The notes beneath the pieces were generated by a model, which was not told the DNA's origin, did not search any database, and was given only the letters and a program-made list of their open reading frames with translations. The translations under genes and the position numbers were made by a program. DNA of 64,000 nucleotides from Cysteiniphilum sp. JM-1 (GTDB lineage: Bacteria; Pseudomonadota; Gammaproteobacteria; Francisellales; Francisellaceae), in the NCBI RefSeq assembly GCF_008711525.1, contig NZ_VXKS01000005.1:1-64000 (forward strand), given 5' to 3'. Shown here piece after piece: positions 27,136 through 36,596 of this stretch (position 1 is its first letter; every line of letters begins with the position of its first letter).

Positions 27136-27999
27136 TTAGTTTTCTGCAAGGAATTGAAATTGATAGAAAATTAATGCATTATCATAAAAAACCTCACCTT
27201 TACCTGCACATAATTGACCCAGCGTTTTAAACCACTCAAGTGGATTATCACGAAAACACACGGGATTATTTGAGGCATACATGAGTCTCTGGTAACCAAA
27301 ACAGTCAATTGCATAGTCAATAATCGCCTTGCTATGCGCGAGCTGTCCTAACATTTGCAGTCCTGACAATTTCAGTGAAACATGCTCAGTCTCGGATAAG
27401 ACTCGCATACTTTGTTGCCATAGCTGACGCTGTTCGTCATTCTCCCATAATGGCAAACCACAATGTTCAATCGCTGTTTTAACACGTGATGCTTTAAGGT
27501 GTGGCGCAAGATTTAATAACTGTCGCGGGTAGGCTTGGCAGTCAAAAATAAGATCATAATCCGCTAATATTTGCAAATTAGCGATCACATTGGGATCCGT
27601 TGATAGATCCTGCGATTCAGGGCAGTAATCAACGTCCTGTTCATAGGCTAGAATATGACGGATACCAATGACTTGAGGATACTGCTTAAGCTTGTCTAGC
27701 TTGGCAATAAACAGTACTTTTGGCAATGTCATATCGACATAAGCAATATGTCTGATTTGAATTTCAGGGCATTTTTGCGCCGCTGCCATCAACCATTTAA
27801 TTTCAACCTCTGTGTCAATACGACTATCATGCGCTTCAATATGCACCGCACCATAGAGTTTATCCTGCATTTTCTGCTGTAGTGTCTGAGGCAAGAAATC
27901 CTGCTTCAGCGCTTCATTTGATTGATTTAACACCCAACTATTTATCCTTTGATTTAAGTCCCAAAAGTGAACATGTGTATCGATAACCTGCAAAACCAT
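27136..27999 (-). CDS. amidohydrolase-family (Amidohydro_2) protein with altered metal motif
   Basis: A 287-residue TIM-barrel protein. The N-terminal metal motif DTHVHFWD is intact, and KTAIEHCGLP holds the expected strand-6 His. The strand-8 motif, normally G-S-D-W-P, reads MYASNNPVCF: the metal-binding/catalytic Asp is replaced by Asn. Relatives hydrolyse lactones or decarboxylate aromatic acids. With Asn the activity may be altered or lost. No pathway partner adjoins it. Confidence 0.8.
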   Translation of the reverse strand: MVLQVIDTHVHFWDLNQRINSWVLNQSNEALKQDFLPQTLQQKMQDKLYGAVHIEAHDSRIDTEVEIKWLMAAAQKCPEIQIRHIAYVDMTLPKVLFIAKLDKLKQYPQVIGIRHILAYEQDVDYCPESQDLSTDPNVIANLQILADYDLIFDCQAYPRQLLNLAPHLKASRVKTAIEHCGLPLWENDEQRQLWQQSMRVLSETEHVSLKLSGLQMLGQLAHSKAIIDYAIDCFGYQRLMYASNNPVCFRDNPLEWFKTLGQLCAGKGEVFYDNALIFYQFQFLAEN

Positions 28000-28049
28000 A
28001 CTCCATCAATTCAAGTTTTTTGTATTCTATACTCCCCAGAATTCATTTT

Positions 28050-28074
28050 ACAGCGTTTACTGCCTCAACGCTGT
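28050..28074 (+). other. hairpin upstream of a 29-residue ORF
   Basis: ACAGCGTT (28050-28057) pairs with AACGCTGT (28067-28074) around a 9-base loop. There is no T-tract after it. It lies about 110 bases before the small ORF and 50 bases from the divergent amidohydrolase start. Confidence 0.5.
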
Positions 28075-28183
28075 AACAGTTTTGATACACGACAATACTC
28101 CATTGAAACAGCAAATTGTTTTATTTCTGCTATTCTTATCTACAGAAGCCCCCAGTAAAACCACAACCCAAGAGGTGAATATT

Positions 28184-28273
28184 ATGAAATTATTTGACTT
28201 ATATATCGACTACGTTCGTCAAAGCAAGATTAACAACGATACAGATCAACCGCAAATCTTCATGATCAAATAG
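28184..28273 (+). CDS. possible 29-residue small protein
   Basis: ATG 28184 is preceded by AGAGGTG at a 6-base spacing, a better ribosome-binding site than many real genes here. The product is MKLFDLYIDYVRQ then a polar Asn/Asp-rich tail ending MIK, with a likely amphipathic N-terminal helix. It sits in the 316-base gap between the amidohydrolase and lpxK. No homology is recognised. An in-frame upstream start would lengthen it to 63 residues but lacks a ribosome-binding site. Confidence 0.4.
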   Translation: MKLFDLYIDYVRQSKINNDTDQPQIFMIK

Positions 28274-28315
28274 GCAAAAGAAAACCCAAAATAACTGATC
28301 AAACAAGTTTCTCTG

Positions 28316-29335
28316 TTAGAGTTTTCCTCCCTTCTTTCCCCTCTCTAGCAGAGAGAGTTTCTCATCTAATATCTCAAAGAATTCATTTTCAATTTGAGGT
28401 GATATCGCCAAATAATACCAATTATCTTTGGCAAAGCCTTGGCATTTTACCGCATCTTTGTACGTCATAATGACAGGTGTGTTTTCATCCATCGCTTTAA
28501 AATCATCAAGAATGAAACTATGATGATCTTTAAAAGGATATTCCTCAACCATAAAGCCTAGATTGTTTAAGGTATTAAAAAAGCGCTTAGGGTTACCAAT
28601 ACCTGCCACAGCATAACATGTACTACCCACGGACTTCATTAATTGATCAATAGCAAACTGCTGACCTGTTGCTAAACTTACTAAGCTTTGAGGCAATAGT
28701 TGCATATCATATTGTGCTTTATTGCTTACGCTCGCCCTACCACCACCGTTGATAATCATCATATCAACCTCTTTTAAGCGTGTAATAGGTTCACGCAAAG
28801 GACCTGCTGGCAAACATAAGCCATTGCCAAATTGGCGCTGACCATCAACCACGGCAATTTCTACGTCTCGATGCATCACATAATGCTGTAAACCATCGTC
28901 ACTGATAATGATATCAACCGTTTTAAGTTTCTGTTCAATATATTGGATCGCTTCAACACGCTTAGGTGAGATAACAATTGGGATATCTGGTAATAACTGA
29001 TGCAGCATAAAAGGCTCATCACCACAGACACTTGCTGTCGTTGTCTGATCTATCCTAAAAGGATAGTGTGTTGCTTTACCACCATAACCACGAGTAATAA
29101 TTCCTGGATGATAGCCCTGCTTTTTTAAATACTGGCAAAGGACCTGCACCACAGGCGTTTTACCCGTGCCGCCAACAGCAATATTGCCAACGACAATCAC
29201 AGGCAATTTACTGTGATAAGCATTTTTTTGTAGCTTAACTCTGCGTTTCTTAGCAATGTATGAAAAAAGCCATGACAAAGGTGTCAAGATCATTGCGCGC
29301 CAAGTCTTATGCGCTGTGTACCAATCCTTTTGCAT
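28316..29335 (-). CDS. lpxK: tetraacyldisaccharide 4'-kinase
   Basis: Phosphorylates lipid A disaccharide at the 4' position, at the inner-membrane face. The N-terminal membrane anchor (ILTPLSWLFSYI) is followed by the P-loop VVGNIAVGGTGKTPVV, TRGYGG, GDEPFML and DDGLQHY. About 339 residues, the usual size. It lies 13 bases after msbA, the conserved msbA-lpxK unit. ATG 29335 is chosen over the GTG one codon earlier. Confidence 0.95.
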   Translation of the reverse strand: MQKDWYTAHKTWRAMILTPLSWLFSYIAKKRRVKLQKNAYHSKLPVIVVGNIAVGGTGKTPVVQVLCQYLKKQGYHPGIITRGYGGKATHYPFRIDQTTTASVCGDEPFMLHQLLPDIPIVISPKRVEAIQYIEQKLKTVDIIISDDGLQHYVMHRDVEIAVVDGQRQFGNGLCLPAGPLREPITRLKEVDMMIINGGGRASVSNKAQYDMQLLPQSLVSLATGQQFAIDQLMKSVGSTCYAVAGIGNPKRFFNTLNNLGFMVEEYPFKDHHSFILDDFKAMDENTPVIMTYKDAVKCQGFAKDNWYYLAISPQIENEFFEILDEKLSLLERGKKGGKL

Positions 29336-29348
29336 CACTTAGGACTCT

Positions 29349-31118
29349 TTAATGCAGCGATTGATGATAAAGCTGATAATATAAGCCGTTTTCATTTTGC
29401 AATAATGCTTTATGACTGCCCATCTCAACAATTTCACCACCATCCATCACCACGATCTGATCAGCGTGTTCAACCGTTGATAGCCTATGGGCAACAACAA
29501 ACGTCGTGCGATCTTTCATTAAGCGCTCTAATGCCTGCTGCACTATGCGTTCAGACTCGTTATCCAGTGCACTGGTTGCTTCATCTAGGATTAATACCGG
29601 CGCATTTTTCAAAAGGGCTCGTGCAATTGCAACACGTTGGCGCTGCCCACCAGATAGACTTAGACCATTTTGTCCGACTTTGGTATATAAACCCTTAGGC
29701 AACTTCTCAATAAAATCCCAAGCATTAGCAGCTTTTGCCGCTTCAATCACTTCTTCTTCACTGACCTCGCCATCACGACCGTAAGCGATATTATGAAAGA
29801 GTGTGTCATCAAATAGATTAACATGCTGCGACACTAGTGAAATATGACTACGCAAGTTTGCCAAAGTCAGTGATTGCATATCCTCATTATCTAGAAGGAT
29901 CTGCCCCTTTGTCGGTTGGTAGAAGCGTGCTAATAAGTTCACCATCGTGGTTTTACCACCACCTGATCGCCCAACTAAAGCAATGGTTTGCCCAGGTTTT
30001 GCGATCAAATTAATATGTTTTAATACCACTTGCTGAGACTCTGGGTAAGAAAAGCTTAGATCTTTAAACTCAACTTGACCTTTGACATGTGATAATTGCT
30101 TGCTACCCTTGTCTTCCTCAGATTTTGCATCCAAGATCTCAAAGATATCCTCGGTTGCAGCAATCGCTTTTTGAATGGTTGAGTTAACATTGGTTAAATT
30201 TTTAATCGGTTTTAAAATCGCCATCATTGATGCAAAAAAGGCAACAAAGCCACCGGCATCAAGCCAGCCACCTTCTTTTAAGCCATAGGTTGCCACGATA
30301 AACAAAATCACCGCAATAACAATCGCACCAATAAATTGAATAATCGGTGAAGATAATCCATCAAGCATCAAGGTTTTGATTTGTTGGCGATAGGTATAGC
30401 TTAGGTTGTGATCAAACTTTTGCAGTTGATATTTTTGCCCACCAAAGACGCGGATTTCCTTGTAATTAATTAATGCTTCTTCGGCAAAGTGTGTTACCGA
30501 ACCCATTGCTGATTGGGTATTGCGGCTATAATGGCGAAATTTCTTACTGATCCAAGTGATAAAAACCGCAAGGAAAGGGGCAACAACAATCACTGTAATT
30601 GATAATTGCCAACTGGTTACGACCATTACAATAATCAATCCAATGACAAAGGTACCATCTTGCACGACAGTGATAATCGCAGAGCCCGTGGCACTGGTTA
30701 CTTGATCGACGTTATATAAAAGCTTAGAGAGCAATTTACCTGATGAGGTTTTATCATAATAATGCGCGGGCAGATCTAAAAACTTGCCAAACATACGCTT
30801 GCGAAAGCGATAAACAACTTGCGCACCGAGCTTACCCATAAAGAATGATGATAAGAACGAGCCAACACCACGCAAAGTAAACAAAAGTAAAAACACCAAG
30901 GCAATGCCCTTTAAAAACTCACCTCCTGTCGGGGTAAACCCTTTGTTTAATAAAGGTTTAATCAAATACATCGCATAGGCATCACACGCCGAATAGATAA
31001 TACTACCGATGACAGAGATCAATAAAAGTGGCCATAACGATCTAACTTCCCACAGTAATCTTTTGTACAAACTATAGGTTTTCTTATTCGCATTTTCAGA
31101 AACGTGCATATTTTGCAT
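29349..31118 (-). CDS. msbA: lipid A export ABC transporter MsbA
   Basis: Flips lipid A-core across the inner membrane. The 589 residues are a half-transporter: six membrane segments (about 30-320) then an ATPase domain with Walker A GRSGGGKTT, the Q-loop SLVSQHVNLFDD, signature LSGGQRQR, Walker B APVLILDEATSALD and the switch VAHRLSTVEHAD. The lpxK neighbour supports MsbA over other exporters. Confidence 0.95.
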   Translation of the reverse strand: MQNMHVSENANKKTYSLYKRLLWEVRSLWPLLLISVIGSIIYSACDAYAMYLIKPLLNKGFTPTGGEFLKGIALVFLLLFTLRGVGSFLSSFFMGKLGAQVVYRFRKRMFGKFLDLPAHYYDKTSSGKLLSKLLYNVDQVTSATGSAIITVVQDGTFVIGLIIVMVVTSWQLSITVIVVAPFLAVFITWISKKFRHYSRNTQSAMGSVTHFAEEALINYKEIRVFGGQKYQLQKFDHNLSYTYRQQIKTLMLDGLSSPIIQFIGAIVIAVILFIVATYGLKEGGWLDAGGFVAFFASMMAILKPIKNLTNVNSTIQKAIAATEDIFEILDAKSEEDKGSKQLSHVKGQVEFKDLSFSYPESQQVVLKHINLIAKPGQTIALVGRSGGGKTTMVNLLARFYQPTKGQILLDNEDMQSLTLANLRSHISLVSQHVNLFDDTLFHNIAYGRDGEVSEEEVIEAAKAANAWDFIEKLPKGLYTKVGQNGLSLSGGQRQRVAIARALLKNAPVLILDEATSALDNESERIVQQALERLMKDRTTFVVAHRLSTVEHADQIVVMDGGEIVEMGSHKALLQNENGLYYQLYHQSLH

Positions 31119-31216
31119 ATTTTTATCTTTATTTTATTTAAGAAGCCAAATTGTCACAGAGTTTACCTAAATTTACTGATAACATAAAGAATAAGCTCGC
31201 TTAAGCTACAATAAAC

Positions 31217-32338
31217 ATGCAAACGTATTTAGTCGGCGGCGCTGTCCGCGATCAATTATTAGACCTGCCTGTCACGGATCATGACTGGCTTGTGGTTAAT
31301 GCCAAACAATCAGACATGCTAAAGCTTGGATTTATTCAGGTAGGTAAGAATTTCCCCGTGTTTTTACATCCAAAAACACATGAGGAATACGCACTAGCGC
31401 GCACAGAAATAAAAACAGGTCGCGGCTATCAAGCCTTTACATTTGACACGGATGAAGTCTCATTGATTGAAGATTTGAAGCGACGTGATCTCACCATTAA
31501 CGCCATGGCAATTGATGAAAATGGTCAACTACACGATCCTTTTAATGGTCAAGAAGATATCAAAAACAAAAAACTTCGCCACGTTAGTGATGCTTTTTGC
31601 GAGGATCCTTTGCGCGTGCTGCGTGTTGCACGCTTTGCTGCCAAGCTTCATTACCTTGGATTTACCATTACTGATGAAACGTTGAAACTTATGCAAACCA
31701 TTATTGCTAATAACGAGCTTGAAGCATTATCTCACGAGCGCATTTTGCAAGAGTTTACACGCGCATTAAACACGGCAAACTTCGAGGTTTTCTTATCGAC
31801 ATTGCAACAGTTAGGTGCCTTTGAACATATTCTTAAACCCTTACAAACATTAGCAATCACTAAACTTAAACCATTATTAGATGCAATTGAATTACAATGT
31901 GAAAATCATGATATTTTGTTTGCTCTACTGTTCGTACATTTAGACAACGAACAGGCACTTATAGACGTATTAAATGAACTTAAACCGCCGAAAAGCACTC
32001 AAATACTTAGCCTTAGACTTTATCGTCATCATTGGTTTTTTAGCACATTACAACAGCACTCAGAAAAAGATATTTTACAAACATTCAAGGCAATTGACGC
32101 ATTGCGCAATAAATCAGCTTTTCACGATTTCCAGAGAGCACTAAGACATCTTTATCAAAATTCAGCGCATGCCATATCTAATATATGTTTAAGTGCCAAA
32201 ATTCAAAAAGCGTTAACCGAATATGATTATGGTTTAGCACTTAAAAATATTCGCAATAAGCAAACGATTGCTAAAACCGTGATGAAGTTACAGTTACAGC
32301 TGATCAAGGAAATAATCAAGAGCAAATTGCCCGATTAA
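31217..32338 (+). CDS. cca: CCA tRNA nucleotidyltransferase
   Basis: Adds or repairs the CCA end of tRNAs. The 373-residue class II enzyme has YLVGGAVRDQLLDLPVTDHDW with the catalytic DxD replaced in the usual gammaproteobacterial way by DHDW, then RRDLTINAMAID and the RRDxxxN nucleotide template region, LRVLRVARFAAKL, and SHERILQEF. It lacks the C-terminal HD phosphohydrolase domain of E. coli Cca (412). It is divergent from msbA. Confidence 0.93.
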   Translation: MQTYLVGGAVRDQLLDLPVTDHDWLVVNAKQSDMLKLGFIQVGKNFPVFLHPKTHEEYALARTEIKTGRGYQAFTFDTDEVSLIEDLKRRDLTINAMAIDENGQLHDPFNGQEDIKNKKLRHVSDAFCEDPLRVLRVARFAAKLHYLGFTITDETLKLMQTIIANNELEALSHERILQEFTRALNTANFEVFLSTLQQLGAFEHILKPLQTLAITKLKPLLDAIELQCENHDILFALLFVHLDNEQALIDVLNELKPPKSTQILSLRLYRHHWFFSTLQQHSEKDILQTFKAIDALRNKSAFHDFQRALRHLYQNSAHAISNICLSAKIQKALTEYDYGLALKNIRNKQTIAKTVMKLQLQLIKEIIKSKLPD

Positions 32339-32560
32339 GAGCAAATAAAGCTTTCGCTTTTTGCTATTAATAACTATAAAATCCGATCTTATACCGCGCG
32401 TAAATCATTTTGCGGTGTTCGGTGTCAAAGAAGTTTTTGATGCTTTTGAGCGATTGAATTGCAGGTAATAGCTTGGACTATTGGCAAAATTCAATCGCTT
32501 AAAGGCGCGAGAAATTCAACGACAGAAATGCTGTAAAATGGTTTATGGGCGGTATACACA
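32339..32560 (+). other. cca-nrd intergenic region, 5' part, with a long hairpin
   Basis: No gene is seen. AGCGATTGAATT (32449-32460) pairs perfectly with AATTCAATCGCT (32488-32499), with an inner AATAG/CTATT stem, making a long imperfect hairpin without a terminal T-tract. A 32-base block at 32527-32558 is nearly identical (28 of 32) to one ahead of ribF at 48869-48900 and directly precedes the riboswitch, so it may be the nrd promoter. Confidence 0.5.
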
Positions 32561-32762
32561 TCGCTAATGGTTTGCGCGAATTTGCGCAACGCAAGAGGGA
32601 ATCTGGTGTAACTCCAGAGCTGGCCCGCAGCGGTAATTGGAAACGAACGATACACTTTGACTCTCACCACCTGAAAGTCATTGAAACGCACTGATTGAAA
32701 CAATTGGGAAGCAGTATCTAGTAGGTGTTTAAATGCGTCCATAAGCCCGAATATCTGCCATT
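32561..32762 (+). promoter_or_regulatory. cobalamin (B12) riboswitch upstream of nrdA
   Basis: Conserved cobalamin aptamer blocks occur in order: AAGAGGGAATCTGGTG (32591-), ACTCCAGAGCTGGCCCGCAG with the CCCGC core, CACTG (32689-), GGGAAGCAGTA (32706-) and the closing AAGCCCGAATATCTGCC (32743-32759). Coenzyme B12 binding would reduce expression of the downstream class Ia reductase genes. The terminator or ribosome-binding-site sequester in the 160 bases before nrdA was not identified. This arrangement is known where a B12-dependent class II reductase is the alternative enzyme. Confidence 0.93.
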
Positions 32763-32926
32763 GGTTAAATTGATTTTATGTTAAAAAAGCTTTCGTGGAA
32801 CAAAGCACACATTATGGTAAAGATAATTGGCATTGATTAATAAATTATTATCAACGCACTTCTTGCTCACTTATGTCCTTATTCCCGATTGCTTAGTTTA
32901 AATTAATCGCGGATAGAGGATAAAAA
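32763..32926 (+). promoter_or_regulatory. nrdA leader between riboswitch and start codon
   Basis: An AT-rich leader that should contain the riboswitch expression platform. TTAAAAAAGCTTTCG (32781-) and ATTGATTAATAAATTATTATCAA (first part 32830-) can form weak stems, but no clear intrinsic terminator is seen, so translational control is as likely. AGAGGA lies 7 bases before the nrdA ATG. Confidence 0.4.
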
Positions 32927-35215
32927 ATGAATGTAAATGTCACCAAACGCTCAGGGCGATTAGAGCCTGTTAATCTGGATAAAATCCATCGCGTCATCAC
33001 TTGGGCTGCTGAGGGTTTAGAAAATGTCTCGGTTTCTCAAGTCGAGCTGCAATCGCATATTCAATTGTATGAAGGTATGAAAACAGCGGATATTCAAGCG
33101 ATTATCATTAAAACGGCTGCCGATTTAATCTCTGAAGAAACACCTGATTATCAATATATGGCAGCGCGCTTAGCGATCTTCCACTTGCGCAAATTAGCTT
33201 ATGGCGAATTTGAACCTCCGCATTTATATGATCATGTTGCAGCACTAATCAAAGCAAAAAAGTATGACGGACATTTGCTTGATGACTACTCTCGTGCTGA
33301 GTTCGAGCAAATGAATACGCATATTGATCATTGGCGTGATATGAACTTTACCTATGCTGCGGTGAATCAAATGCAAGGCAAGTATCTCGTGCAAAATCGC
33401 GTCACTGGCAAGATCTATGAAACCCCACAAATGCTTTATATGTTGGTGAGCGCTTGTTTATTTTCAAAGCATGACAAAGCAACACGTATGCAATACGTAC
33501 TTGATTTTTATGATGCGATTAGCCAATTTAAGCTGTCTTTACCCACCCCAATTATGGCGGGGGTACGTACGCCAACACGGCAATTTAGCTCATGTGTGCT
33601 TATTGATACTGATGATAGTTTAGACTCAATCAATGCTTCCGCATCGGCTATTGTCAAGTACGTCTCACAGCGCGCAGGCATTGGCGTTAATGCCGGCAAA
33701 ATCCGCGCATTGGGTAGTGAGATCCGTCAAGGCGAAGCACTACACACTGGCTGCATTCCTTTTTATAAACATTTCCAAACAGCAGTTAAATCATGTTCAC
33801 AAGGGGGTGTGCGTGGTGGTGCGGCTACCTTGTTTTATCCACTGTGGCATTTAGAGGTCGAGTCTCTCTTGGTGCTTAAAAATAACCGTGGAGTCGAGGA
33901 TAACCGCATCCGCCACTTAGATTATGGTTTGCAAATCAATCGCTTAATGTACCAACGCTTAATCGAACAAAAGGATATTACCCTTTTCAGCCCCAGTGAT
34001 GTACCTGGATTATATGATGCTTTTTTTGCTGAGCAAGGTGAGTTTGAGAGGCTTTATATTGCTGCAGAAAACACACCCAATATCCGCAAAAAAACAATAA
34101 AAGCCAGTGAGCTTTTCGCCCTGTTAATGCAAGAGCGCGCGCAAACTGGACGTATTTACATTCAAAACGTTGATCATTGTAATACGCATTCGGCATTTAA
34201 TGCGCAACTTGCTCCGATTAAACAATCTAATTTATGCATGGAGATCACCTTACCCACTAAACCACTTGAGCATATTTTTGATGAAAATGGTGAGATTGCA
34301 CTATGTACTTTATCCGCATTTAACTTAGGTGCTCTTGATTCTCTTGATGAACTGGCGTCTTTAGCCACGTTAATTGTCACGGCTTTAGATCATTTATTGG
34401 ATTATCAAAACTATCCGTTAGCGTCAGCTGAAATTCCCGCAAAAGCGCGCCGCAGCTTAGGGGTTGGCGTTATTAACTTTGCTTATTACTTAGCTAAAAA
34501 TCATTTTAAATACAGTGATGGCAGTGCCAATAAACTAACACATCAAACTTTTGAGGCTATTCAATATTATCTACTGAAAGCATCCAATCAATTAGCTCGA
34601 GCAAAAGGCGCTTGCACATACTTCAACGATACAAGCTATGCCCAAGGATTGCTCCCCATTGATCACTATAAGAAAAGTATCGATGAATTTGCTGATTTTC
34701 CACTGCAATATGACTGGGAAGCCTTGCGCCAAGACATTCAACAACATGGTTTACGCAATTCTACCTTAAGTGCGATCATGCCATCAGAAACCTCGTCACA
34801 AATATCCAACGCCACTAATGGAATCGAGCCACCACGCGGTTTGGTCTCGATCAAACAAAGTAAAGATGGCGTATTAAAACAGGTCGTCCCTGAGATTCAG
34901 CGTCTAAAATCTCACTATGAGCTGTTATGGCAAATGCCTAATAATACCGGTTATTTGCAACTTTGTGCGATTATTCAAAAGTTTATCGATCAATCAATTT
35001 CAGCCAACACCAACTATGATCCGCTTAAATTTAATGATCATAAAGTGCCAATGCAAACATTAATGTCTGATTTATTAATCGCTTATAAATATGGCTTAAA
35101 AACACTTTATTATCACAATACGCGTGATCACGCCAAAGAAAGTAAAGAGCCAACTAATAATACAATCGAGATAGCAGATATCGACGAATGCGAATCAGGG
35201 GCATGTAAAATATGA
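32927..35215 (+). CDS. nrdA: class Ia ribonucleoside-diphosphate reductase, alpha subunit
   Basis: Reduces NDPs to dNDPs in aerobic cells. The 762 residues have the ATP-cone (about 1-90, [18 protein letters not shown]), the active-site Cys in [25 protein letters not shown] and the following [18 protein letters not shown], and the C-terminal redox pair CESGACKI. This is the E. coli NrdA layout. It starts the nrdA-nrdB-ferredoxin operon behind a B12 riboswitch. The stop overlaps nrdB by ATGA. Confidence 0.97.
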   Translation: MNVNVTKRSGRLEPVNLDKIHRVITWAAEGLENVSVSQVELQSHIQLYEGMKTADIQAIIIKTAADLISEETPDYQYMAARLAIFHLRKLAYGEFEPPHLYDHVAALIKAKKYDGHLLDDYSRAEFEQMNTHIDHWRDMNFTYAAVNQMQGKYLVQNRVTGKIYETPQMLYMLVSACLFSKHDKATRMQYVLDFYDAISQFKLSLPTPIMAGVRTPTRQFSSCVLIDTDDSLDSINASASAIVKYVSQRAGIGVNAGKIRALGSEIRQGEALHTGCIPFYKHFQTAVKSCSQGGVRGGAATLFYPLWHLEVESLLVLKNNRGVEDNRIRHLDYGLQINRLMYQRLIEQKDITLFSPSDVPGLYDAFFAEQGEFERLYIAAENTPNIRKKTIKASELFALLMQERAQTGRIYIQNVDHCNTHSAFNAQLAPIKQSNLCMEITLPTKPLEHIFDENGEIALCTLSAFNLGALDSLDELASLATLIVTALDHLLDYQNYPLASAEIPAKARRSLGVGVINFAYYLAKNHFKYSDGSANKLTHQTFEAIQYYLLKASNQLARAKGACTYFNDTSYAQGLLPIDHYKKSIDEFADFPLQYDWEALRQDIQQHGLRNSTLSAIMPSETSSQISNATNGIEPPRGLVSIKQSKDGVLKQVVPEIQRLKSHYELLWQMPNNTGYLQLCAIIQKFIDQSISANTNYDPLKFNDHKVPMQTLMSDLLIAYKYGLKTLYYHNTRDHAKESKEPTNNTIEIADIDECESGACKI

Positions 35216-36363
35216 CACAAAGTTACCATTACTCGACCTTTCAAACGACATCAAATAACCAACTGCATGAACCGATGTTTTTTGGCACATCAGTCAATGT
35301 CTCACGCTTTGATCAACAAAAGCACCCTATTTTTGAACGCTTGATTGAAAAGCAGCTATCTTTTTTCTGGCGCCCTGAGGAGATTGATTTAAGTCGAGAT
35401 CGCGTTGATTTTCAAAAGTTCAACGCCATTGAAAAGCATATTTTCTTATCTAATCTACAGTATCAAACCTTGCTGGACTCAGTGCAAGGACGCAGCCCAA
35501 ATATTGCCTTTTTACCACTTGTCTCGCTACCTGAGCTTGAAACGTGGATTGAAACATGGAGCTTTTTTGAAACAATTCATAGCCGCTCATACACACATAT
35601 GGTGCGCTCGCTTATGGATGATCCAAGCCCTGTATTTAATGAGATTGTTGATAATCATGAGATTAGGAAACGCGCACAGAACATCACTTATTATTACGAT
35701 CATCTAATCATGCAAACACAGCTTTTACAAACACAAGGCACTGGAAGCTATAACATTGATGGTAAAACCATTGAAGTCAGTCAACAAAGCATTAAAAAAG
35801 CACTTTACTTGGCTCTGCATGCTGTTAACGCCCTTGAAGCCATCCGCTTTTATGTCAGCTTTGCCTGTACGTTTGCCTTTTCTGAGCAAAAGAAACTTGA
35901 AGGCTGTGGCAAAATTATGAAGCTGATTGCGCGCGATGAGTCGGTACATTTAACCAGTACTCAGCATATGATTAATATCATCCTCTCAGGTAAAGATGGA
36001 GACACTGAGTTAACCGAGATTGCGCACAATCTACATGATGAGGCGCAAGCGATTTTCAAAGAAGCCATCGCACAAGAAAAGGCATGGGCAAAGTACCTGT
36101 TTTCACAAGGCTCTATATTGGGATTGAATGAACAGATTCTTTGTCAATATATTGACTACTTAGCCAAAGAACGCATGCAAGCTGTGGGACTTAATACCGA
36201 TGATATTATCGCGCCCAAAGGTAATCCCATACCGTGGATTAATCATTATCTTAACTCAGATAACGTCCAAGTCGCACCACAAGAAACAGAAATCAGCTCC
36301 TATCTTGTAGGACAGATTGATAGTAATGTTGCCGATAATGCCTTTAGTGGTTTTGAACTATAA
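35212..36363 (+). CDS. nrdB: class Ia ribonucleotide reductase, beta subunit
   Basis: Supplies the tyrosyl radical from a diiron site. The 383 residues show the ligands in [14 protein letters not shown] (Glu, His, and the radical Tyr) and [14 protein letters not shown] (Glu, His), plus [11 protein letters not shown]. The C-terminal tail DNAFSGFEL is the part that docks on NrdA. The ATG overlaps the nrdA stop. Confidence 0.97.
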   Translation: MTQSYHYSTFQTTSNNQLHEPMFFGTSVNVSRFDQQKHPIFERLIEKQLSFFWRPEEIDLSRDRVDFQKFNAIEKHIFLSNLQYQTLLDSVQGRSPNIAFLPLVSLPELETWIETWSFFETIHSRSYTHMVRSLMDDPSPVFNEIVDNHEIRKRAQNITYYYDHLIMQTQLLQTQGTGSYNIDGKTIEVSQQSIKKALYLALHAVNALEAIRFYVSFACTFAFSEQKKLEGCGKIMKLIARDESVHLTSTQHMINIILSGKDGDTELTEIAHNLHDEAQAIFKEAIAQEKAWAKYLFSQGSILGLNEQILCQYIDYLAKERMQAVGLNTDDIIAPKGNPIPWINHYLNSDNVQVAPQETEISSYLVGQIDSNVADNAFSGFEL

Positions 36364-36365
36364 CA

Positions 36366-36593
36366 ATGGTTCTTATTAAGCTTAATGATCAAATTATAAC
36401 GATTGATAATAATGAATTAACGATACTTGAATATCTTGAACAACAGGGCATTGCTGCCAATTTCCAATGCCGCGATGGTGTATGTGGCACCTGCCGCTGT
36501 CAACTAATCTCAGGAGAGGTTCAATACACCAAAGAGCCACTTGCTTTTGTTAAAGATGATGAAGTGCTTATTTGTATTGCTAAAACTCAGTAA
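36366..36593 (+). CDS. [2Fe-2S] ferredoxin of the YfaE type
   Basis: A 75-residue plant-type ferredoxin with ligands in CRDGVCGTCRCQL and a later Cys in VLICIAKTQ. In E. coli yfaE follows nrdAB and its product maintains the NrdB diferric-tyrosyl cofactor. Here it starts 2 bases after nrdB, the same arrangement, so the same role is inferred. Confidence 0.92.
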   Translation: MVLIKLNDQIITIDNNELTILEYLEQQGIAANFQCRDGVCGTCRCQLISGEVQYTKEPLAFVKDDEVLICIAKTQ

Positions 36594-36596
36594 CAC

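Noticed and set aside
29309-29698. Plus-strand 129-codon open frame
   Set aside because: Antisense to the msbA ATPase domain and lpxK start; composition is that of a shadow frame.
32491-32742. Minus-strand open frame of 83 codons
   Set aside because: It lies antisense over the cobalamin riboswitch; its apparent coding comes from the structured RNA.
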